Of a stretch of 64,000 nucleotides of DNA, positions 61,401 to 64,000 are shown one piece after another; the first letter of the stretch is position 1; each line of letters starts with the position of its first letter. Both the position numbers and the translations under genes were made by a program. The stretch spans positions 2,705,001 through 2,769,000 of the forward strand of contig NZ_CP034448.1 of assembly GCF_003952465.1 (NCBI RefSeq), in the 5' to 3' direction. This DNA is from Mesorhizobium sp. M1B.F.Ca.ET.045.04.1.1 (GTDB taxonomy: Bacteria; Pseudomonadota; Alphaproteobacteria; Rhizobiales; Rhizobiaceae). The notes below the pieces were generated by a model. That model was not told the DNA's origin. It saw only the letters and a list, made by a program, of their open reading frames with translations, and ran no database searches.

Positions 61401-64000
61401 CATCTCGATCGCCGTCACCGAAGCAACGAACTCGATCGCAGGCCAGACGCTGGCCGGCATATCCGGCTCCACGGTCGATGCCGGAACCGGCGCCGGCGAT
61501 ATCGTCAGCCTTACAGCCACCGGCGCCAACACCATCACCTCGACGGGCGTGTCCGCTTCGATCTCGGCCGGCGGCGCCGGCGGGGCGTCGATTCAGGGCG
61601 CCGGCACCGGTGTCGTGGCCACCAACACCCTGACCAACACCATTGAAGCCTCCATCACGGACGGATCGACGGTCAATTCGGGCGGCACGGTTTCGCTGTC
61701 GGCAACCGACATGTCGTCCATCACCGCGAAGCTGGTGGCCGCGTCGGTAGCTGCCGGCGGTGCTGCGGGCGGGTCCTTCAATGTTTCGGTCGCGGTGTCC
61801 GAAGCCCAGGTGAATTTCGGCACCACGACCCGCGCGGCAATCATCGGGTCGGACGTGACGTCGACACTGGGCGGAGTTTCGCTGACGGCGCTGTCGACAG
61901 GGTCTGTTACTGCGTTCGGCGTCGGCGTCGGCGTCGCCGCGGGTGGCGCCGGCGGCGTCTCGGTCAACGGCACGGCGGCCGGGTCGCTCGCCACGGTCAA
62001 CACCACCAACCTGACCGAAGCAGTGATCTCCGGCGATTCGTCGGTCATCGCGGACGGAGGCTCTGTCAGCCTCATTGCCACCGACGAAACCGCGATCGAT
62101 GTCGACGTGCTCGGCGTCTCGGTTTCGGCCGGCGGTGCCGGCGGCGCTTCGCTCGCCGTTTCCATCGGCTTCGCCGACGCGGTGACCACGGTCGCCGGTA
62201 CGGTGCGCGCCATGATCGACGACAGCCTGGTCGACGCCTCGGCTGACGTTCTCGTCACGGCACTGGCCGACAGCCTGATCGAGACCGATGCGAAAGGCAT
62301 CGCCATCAGCGTCACGGCCGCGTGGGGTGTGTCCGTCGGCCTTGCCGGCACGGGCGCCAGTGCGGTCAACATCATCAATCAGGTGGCGGAAGCCATCATC
62401 ACCAATGCTGATCTTGCCGAGGGCCAGTCGATCACGGCCGGCGGCAAGATCGAGGTATCCGCGACGGATAGCATCTTCGCCGACGCTGACGCGCTGGCGG
62501 TCTCGGTTTCGGTTTCGGCTGCCTTCGCGGGAGCTGTATCGGTGACGGTCGCTGCCGCCATCGCCTCAAACGACCTCGCCGGCACGACGCGTGCGCGCAT
62601 CGGCAACAGCCGGGTCGACGCCAATGGCGGCAGGGTCAATGTCAAGGCCCAGTCGGAATCCGTCGTCCAGGCGACGCCAGATGCCTATGCGCTGTCGGCG
62701 GCTGTGGCGCTGGGCAGCGTTGCCGGCGCCGGCGCCGGCGCCAGTGCGACGAATACCGTCACCCGCAACATCGAGAGCTCGATCGATACATCGTCGGTCG
62801 TGAGGGCCTCGACCACCGTCCTGGTCGAGGCGCACGACACTTCGGATGCCATCGCGACGGTCGATTCGGTCGCCGTGGCGGCCGGCGCCGTCGGCGCAGC
62901 GATCGGCGTCGGGCTGGCGACGAACACCATGACCGCCGCTACCAAGGCGCATATCTCCAACAGCACCGTGACAGCCGAGAATGGCTCGATTACCATCGAT
63001 GCCGATGCCACGCAGGACGTCAACGCGGACGCCAGCGTCGTCGCGATAACGGCGGCGATCGGCCTTGCCGGAGCGGGTGGCTGGGCCAAGACCGACCTCG
63101 ATTCGACAGTGGAAGCCTATGCGAGCGGTTCCAACCTGACGGCGCTCGGCGCCGGCAGCAACCTGTTCATCGACGCCGACAGCAACCACACCGCACGCGC
63201 CAAGACCTTCGGCCTTGGCGCTGCGCTGGGCTTCGCCGTGTCGGCCATGAAGAGCGAAGCTTCTGTGGGTGGTGCCACGCGCGCCTTCGCCGATGGCGCC
63301 ACCACGGTATCAGTCGATTCCAAGGCCGAAATCACCGCGGACAGCGTCGCCTCGGCGCTGCCCGACACCTTCTCTCTGTCGATTGGCCTGATGTCAGGCT
63401 CGGTCGCGCTTATCGACGCCAATGTCGACCGGATCACCGAGGCCTATGTCGGCGCGCGCGCCGGGACCGTCCCAGGCGCATTGACCAACTTTGCGCTGGG
63501 GACCGACGGCCTCATCATCAAGGCGACGTCGAACTACACGGCGAACGCGGCGCCGGTCGGCCTGTCCTTCGGGCTGCTGGGTGCTGCCGCCGTCACGATC
63601 TCCAACGGCGACATCACCGGCGCGACGCTCGCCTATGTCGGCGAGAAGACGACCGTGACCGCAGGCGAGCTCGACATCACCGCCGACAGCACGGAAACGG
63701 CGAATGCCAACAATGTCAGCGCGGCGATCGGCGCCGCCTTCGCGGTGAATGTCACCACCTCGACGGCGACCATCGACAGCGACACCGAAGCCTTCACCGG
63801 CACGCGCGCCGCCGAGACGCCGACGGCGGGCGCGAAGACGACGATTACGCTCACCGACGCCGGCAATGGCGACGGAACGGCGGTCATCCACGCCAACGGT
63901 TCGCGCACGACGACGGCGAGCGCCAAGGGCGGCTCCGGTTCGTTCGGCATCACGGTCAATGTATTCACGCCAACGGCCGATACGTCTGGGTCGGTGCGTG
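49402..64000 (+). CDS. Giant LEPR-XLL-type repetitive surface protein, 3' end beyond window
   Basis: A single frame runs from the ATG at 49402 to the window edge with no stop that I found, giving more than 4,860 residues. The N-terminus is polar and basic and carries LEPLEPRFLLSAD at residues 55-67, the LEPR-XLL signature found at the start of giant bacterial surface proteins. Residues about 100-330 contain RTX-like Gly/Asp turns (FEGGDGDDVLALSGG, VDAGAGDDTF). Two copies of an EVVYSNGGG...DIGGLTxGTxY unit lie near 53.2-53.6 kb. The rest is a long series of Val/Ser/Thr/Ala/Gly-rich beta-strand repeats, and from 59.2 to 61.5 kb these have a regular period near 124 residues. It is probably an adhesin or matrix protein exported without a Sec signal, perhaps by a type I system; no export gene is in the window. 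Confidence 0.9.
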   Translation, partial: MLRPFVVGSSSARETVQESGNAGRSMWARLLGWGRKRKANRNPRSATSHLQGLRLEPLEPRFLLSADIIPFRVDMMGDASGAHYSLKYDNLIQSVQVFDDRSGMLIDSRSAQDINLIRVVGTAANDRLTVDFAEEFLQGIAIDFEGGDGDDVLALSGGTFSDVTVRMTGDGAGAVTVNGTTGPHIIGFTGVGTVSDGSTAGNRIFQDATGQGQTLRIGDNGSVGDGISTIDAIGAGGALTYNFLHPDVTLTVDAGAGDDTFVHDGFETALVGKILLSGGAGSDAVTGPPANATWSITGQNSGSVSGVSFVEVENLRGSADNEDTFFVSAGGVMSGVMDGGAGGFDSMVLEGNSGTIVYKADDAHSGTITRDGAVLTYAGLEPVSLGNAANVTIDLSAASDNAVVTMSGSTVTVASQSIPTFEQTSFELPTNSVTIKLGNDQGLFPLLNEYLGEDVFAGANLGNLIAAFVEGDAITFQGTINFGSASLTVDGEDGLDNILVTGALTAGAIHFKAEEINVNAGASVSGTSVNFEAVGEGNGLIPTELTKGLYLAAPHATINVTGSVTATAGDVVMSATATSSLTPSQGQIGSIGGAIVVGLPKATITLGDGSSSPHISATGKVDLDTAVNVTVTAADEADSSDTEAKLDAAIAVTTLISKSEVGIFGASTIDAAGAVSIDAASTFEIENVADGTAGGAGATVAATVVVAATGVKFSDSASIGATTAPTSVAFAATTTSTITTSAISTKGGGDENGGANQSEQQLDSNNAKTAEGSIKFAGAVAVTVYRPVTQISSNTSGSITSSGDITLSATTTDTITSSADGSNTGEAQDPPPSGGTGVGVAVAIGVIAPKTLVSLGGTGSYTAPNVALTSALDADSTYRTEVTSGVGDGGKTGFAGSLALSVVTSTTTALVESDANVNLNGANLTVSAESATATEASAKATVDGSGNSTGIGASVAISVGDNDTVARISGAVSGAADITVSAKGVHDVLATAEGGATGGTAVTPVVATAVALNDTSADILAGSTLTITGDLTVIAEHENGAASTANGAAKGTKAAVGASLALTIAQDSLLAGLARSVTAGGAVLIAATSRAASRADSKASATGAKQEGDNGSTTTQSQTDTQVAGANNASGAGATSPGTSTSAGPLSVAAAIGINIAQDTASRAVIGGVAGSPITVAAQGGVTVRSLANHDAAATADGKSVTTSNATAIGAAVAVNASDSQNQALIEHAAVTGDGVTVEAGMAEREIEATSTIDLDADTIFVGEQAGLETGEKVVYSNGGGSDIGGLTSGTDYYVIKGEKGLIQLAASADDADNGVAVDLTGLGSGDAHKLQRTETAEDDDITFDPDAARFVSPGVVTGDEVVYSNGGGGNTDIGGLTDGTTYFAIVDGSGNIQLAEDRAKALKSEAIKITSSGTGDGHKLTETSHSADATAKSGASKGKIGVAGSVAINVVEGETSAIFGDGAAITAQDGNDADPDIGASAVKAGTTAYTLTRALPSTAATGATTGVGLSFAVGYAGYDTLAEINGSATVTANDLAVAADASHGVITLATAGAGAGQGGTSVGGAVALGVSDNHTDARILAGLGAIEIEGDLAVTADNVVSQATEANAEVTGSGGTGVGAAIALGWTEDDVGARLERSVSTGAAVADDVKVEAKGTITSTVLATGSAEGEKSANSGGQTAQNQTGSQTSFLNARTNSSLTEPTPQTQVASANQTSQNQTTNPGGQGNANANQAGTQTSGGVLRIAASIGGTVIVSKVAAEIADDVDIDATGDLSVKAISDADAQAEAVSIAFTKGSSSSNNVSAAVAFNVALMDTIARLGDGTTTAGSVTVEAGTSAGEVNAFKALALSGAGSQQSSTGGATQGGSGGGGQGTGGDKSSLGIAGAVAFSVLGSPATDDPNTVSASIADGATVTALNGDVTVTARQDIGMQNIAGGGALRISGGGGGGGGSDTTVGAAVTIGVLDVETLATIGSDATVTVDTGNVDVSAVTTFKPLEIVSPFVKAVDTGVDVTNLAIGAAIGSGGDTGAGSAVINVLDVTTRAGIGSGATVTASAGDVSVTASSDVNVIDFAGSIAVTIGSGQKSGSGVGIGLDVTVLNETTEALIATRNGAASTVTAGGNVIVDAASSEDFFQLTVNAGAGNSTSGAGGLNVLVNDTTTRALVGRDPTDAASTTGTAAIDADGSVVVVADSKTQIESYAGTLGLSLSGSAVGVSIGIVVDLDQTTATIGEGSTITAFGSKDASVNDGIFDGDGNQGSESVRGLAVTATSYDDVFLLAIAASGSLGSDNSGQSGGSGGSGSSGGGTKVGIAASVGVAVLKGETKATIGNGVAVNLDNTGADAAQGILLRGTGETNLTNVTGGLAITVQGGDAGVTGSVTVNEVDNFVWASALGGNTLNAAGGGVRLDSHAKVDIDAVTIAVAGVVSTSSSSSGKNSSVNFSGAGAVTVNMVETEALADIGAGSSVSTTGDLTLDASDDSAITADSGGVAITVSTNNGTTAGSVGASVAVNDITQTISAAATDTSISAANVSATADNSAVIDALTIAGSASVSTGGNALGGAGSGSGNFVVSTTTAGVLNPSGSRNLTATGDINIEATDSSEIDADAGSGALSVSTNGGNMGAVAIGAAAADNEITKTTTAALQNVNASGANVDVTAGSTGTISAFTLGISGSLNTSNGPLSLAGAGSGSGNYITSTTTASIDPSVITATGDVTVSATDSADITATAGAVGISLNVGSGTGAKVGVGLGLAIAINDITSSALALVENSSVFAEGAISVTAGNTGNIDATAFGVSLTVSNSSSAAAVGISANIAVTANDLTLTSRAAITDDAGGNPHSVSAGAGLLVSATDSGIINADATSVGLSVAAGGSSGVSVAGTVSASIAQNTITSTTEAIIDNVDTTVTGDVDVLASSSKSIDAVVTAASVGVSVGSGSASVSLTGAGAGVSNVTSNSVLAIIRAADVDASGDVTLNAADQTDISATIVSVAASVGVSGGSGASATLTVSAIDATNSITNTTRAVVEGGSNITAGGNFTADASSTGSIAATAVAASIGVGVGGGNVSLSGAGAGAGADNTISNTIEAGVIGGSSVDADGNAAIFATDSATVNANVATAAISASIGGSSATISLTAAVSVATNTVNDVVAAHVVDSNLSAGGSATIEADSSKSITAVQVAVAVSISIGSGSATLAGAFGVAQVSNAIGGSTKAGIFDTDADSQAVTVGGPLTIGASSSSTIGATLVVVAASVAVGSGAATLSLSVAVSLAQNSISSTVLAGIQNSDVDSDGAVSVTATNDNEIDAVAVAVSISVSASGGTVSVSAAGSGSSATNAITGQTQAVIESGSTVDAVDAISVEALDTSSIFSSVTAAAVSVSASGNVSVSFAIAISLAENSIAGATSALISASSVDSASGAVTVDADTINTITATGVAAAVSVSAGGSFAIGGVGVAASVDNRTTNTVSARIAANSTVEAGTSVSVTASDTSTILATSASVGVSVSASGTASIDIAASVALADNAIGGDVIASIEGSSVDALDGLVTVSALADNTITATAAAVSVSVSASGTFSFGGAGTGAWARNVTTNSVEASILGSDVDATGKVLVSASDISGIFATLVSASVSVTASGTAAVGLSIAITLAENSIGGSVLATIGDSTVDSTGGMITVDADTAMQIVSTSVSAAITAGGSGAVSVGGAGAGAHAKNTTSNSVEASITDGSVVTAHGDVTLAADDNSSITATLVSASIGATGSGAAAVNVAISVTLAENQIGGTTLATIDGSTVTATNGLVSIDAQSTKQITATAVSVAISAGGAGGVSVGVSGTGAWARNVILSTSGVEASIVNGSTVMANGDVTLFADDNSKITATLVSASISAGGAGAVSAQIGVAVTLAENSVGGTTTATIDGSTVESQTGNVSLEAEADMTILSTGVSAALSAGGSGAVAIGGAGTGAVASNTMTNNVEASIVNGSHVQAADDVTLLAENLSDITATLVAASISANGSGGVSANISIAVTEATNSIAGQTLAGISGSTVDAGTGAGDIVSLTATGANTITSTGVSASISAGGAGGASIQGAGTGVVATNTLTNTIEASITDGSTVNSGGTVSLSATDMSSITAKLVAASVAAGGAAGGSFNVSVAVSEAQVNFGTTTRAAIIGSDVTSTLGGVSLTALSTGSVTAFGVGVGVAAGGAGGVSVNGTAAGSLATVNTTNLTEAVISGDSSVIADGGSVSLIATDETAIDVDVLGVSVSAGGAGGASLAVSIGFADAVTTVAGTVRAMIDDSLVDASADVLVTALADSLIETDAKGIAISVTAAWGVSVGLAGTGASAVNIINQVAEAIITNADLAEGQSITAGGKIEVSATDSIFADADALAVSVSVSAAFAGAVSVTVAAAIASNDLAGTTRARIGNSRVDANGGRVNVKAQSESVVQATPDAYALSAAVALGSVAGAGAGASATNTVTRNIESSIDTSSVVRASTTVLVEAHDTSDAIATVDSVAVAAGAVGAAIGVGLATNTMTAATKAHISNSTVTAENGSITIDADATQDVNADASVVAITAAIGLAGAGGWAKTDLDSTVEAYASGSNLTALGAGSNLFIDADSNHTARAKTFGLGAALGFAVSAMKSEASVGGATRAFADGATTVSVDSKAEITADSVASALPDTFSLSIGLMSGSVALIDANVDRITEAYVGARAGTVPGALTNFALGTDGLIIKATSNYTANAAPVGLSFGLLGAAAVTISNGDITGATLAYVGEKTTVTAGELDITADSTETANANNVSAAIGAAFAVNVTTSTATIDSDTEAFTGTRAAETPTAGAKTTITLTDAGNGDGTAVIHANGSRTTTASAKGGSGSFGITVNVFTPTADTSGSVR
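59185..61420 (+). repeat. Approx. 372-bp (124-residue) tandem repeats inside the giant gene
   Basis: The marker LAxN(S/A/Q)I begins at 59185, 59557, 59929, 60298, 60670 and 61048, and its equivalent at 61420, spaced 372, 372, 369, 372, 378 and 372 bp. Each period has two halves: one with xxLATIxxSTV and VSAGGSGAVSxGGAG, the other with NSVEASIxxGS, GDVTLxA and ITATLVSASI. Degenerate versions extend on both sides. Confidence 0.85.

Noticed and set aside
59185..61420. Regular repeats considered as a CRISPR array
   Set aside because: The period is 372 bp, the repeats are translated in frame and vary in sequence, and there are no short identical repeats with unique spacers.
49681..63968. Many long minus-strand open frames, including ones of 852 and 941 codons
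   Set aside because: They lie opposite the giant plus-strand gene; GC-rich, Asp/Val/Thr-biased codons keep the antisense frame open. Their translations are low-complexity Ala/Val/Pro/Arg sequences with no family resemblance.

Overview
The window looks like chromosome of a rhizobial alphaproteobacterium close to Mesorhizobium. The reasons are high GC, a fused trpE(G) gene behind a short leader peptide with three consecutive Trp codons, a choXWV choline importer, fhs, and several copies of a GCATGTC...GACATGC intergenic palindrome that I associate with that group. The genus is inference; no rRNA or other marker is present.

Layout. 1-13.1 kb holds core and metabolic genes: an AbrB-family membrane protein (cut by the window edge), a monooxygenase-like ABM protein, an SDR, a DsrE-like protein, a duplicated periplasmic protein, a vapBC pair, a CDF metal exporter, trpE(G) with its trpL attenuator, an aspartoacylase-like hydrolase, a pyridine nucleotide-disulfide oxidoreductase, a DUF4126 protein, a sugar O-acetyltransferase, and a GlxA-type regulator divergent from an isochorismatase-like hydrolase. 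13.2-15.1 kb is a lower-GC pocket with a small secreted Cys/Pro-rich protein and a membrane protein. 15.2-25.4 kb holds fhs, a five-gene same-strand module of unknown function (coiled-coil protein, soluble protein, AAA+ ATPase, DUF6638-like protein, DUF2333 membrane protein) and tdk. A DUF559 gene between two 76-bp inverted repeats sits inside this module. 25.6-28.7 kb is choXWV. 28.9-36.4 kb holds a persulfide dioxygenase-rhodanese fusion, then cysK and a PLP decarboxylase flanked by two related SARP/TPR-type regulators, the second lacking its N-terminus.

36.4-49.4 kb is an accessory region with decayed genes: a frameshifted XRE gene, an IS1-like fragment, a Tn3-transposase fragment, and a dimethylformamidase-like gene with an in-frame TAG. 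Inside it is an intact cluster resembling 2,3-dihydroxypropane-1-sulfonate (DHPS) oxidation genes: SDR, HisD-family dehydrogenase, zinc alcohol dehydrogenase, HutC/GntR regulator, then an SsuABC/TauABC-type importer. The same 16-bp motif precedes both halves, so the GntR protein probably controls uptake and oxidation together.

49.4 kb to the window end is one open reading frame of more than 4,860 codons. It encodes a giant LEPR-XLL-type repetitive surface protein whose later part is built on a repeat of about 124 residues (372 bp). Its 3' end lies outside the window. No rRNA, tRNA, CRISPR array or intact transposase gene was found.
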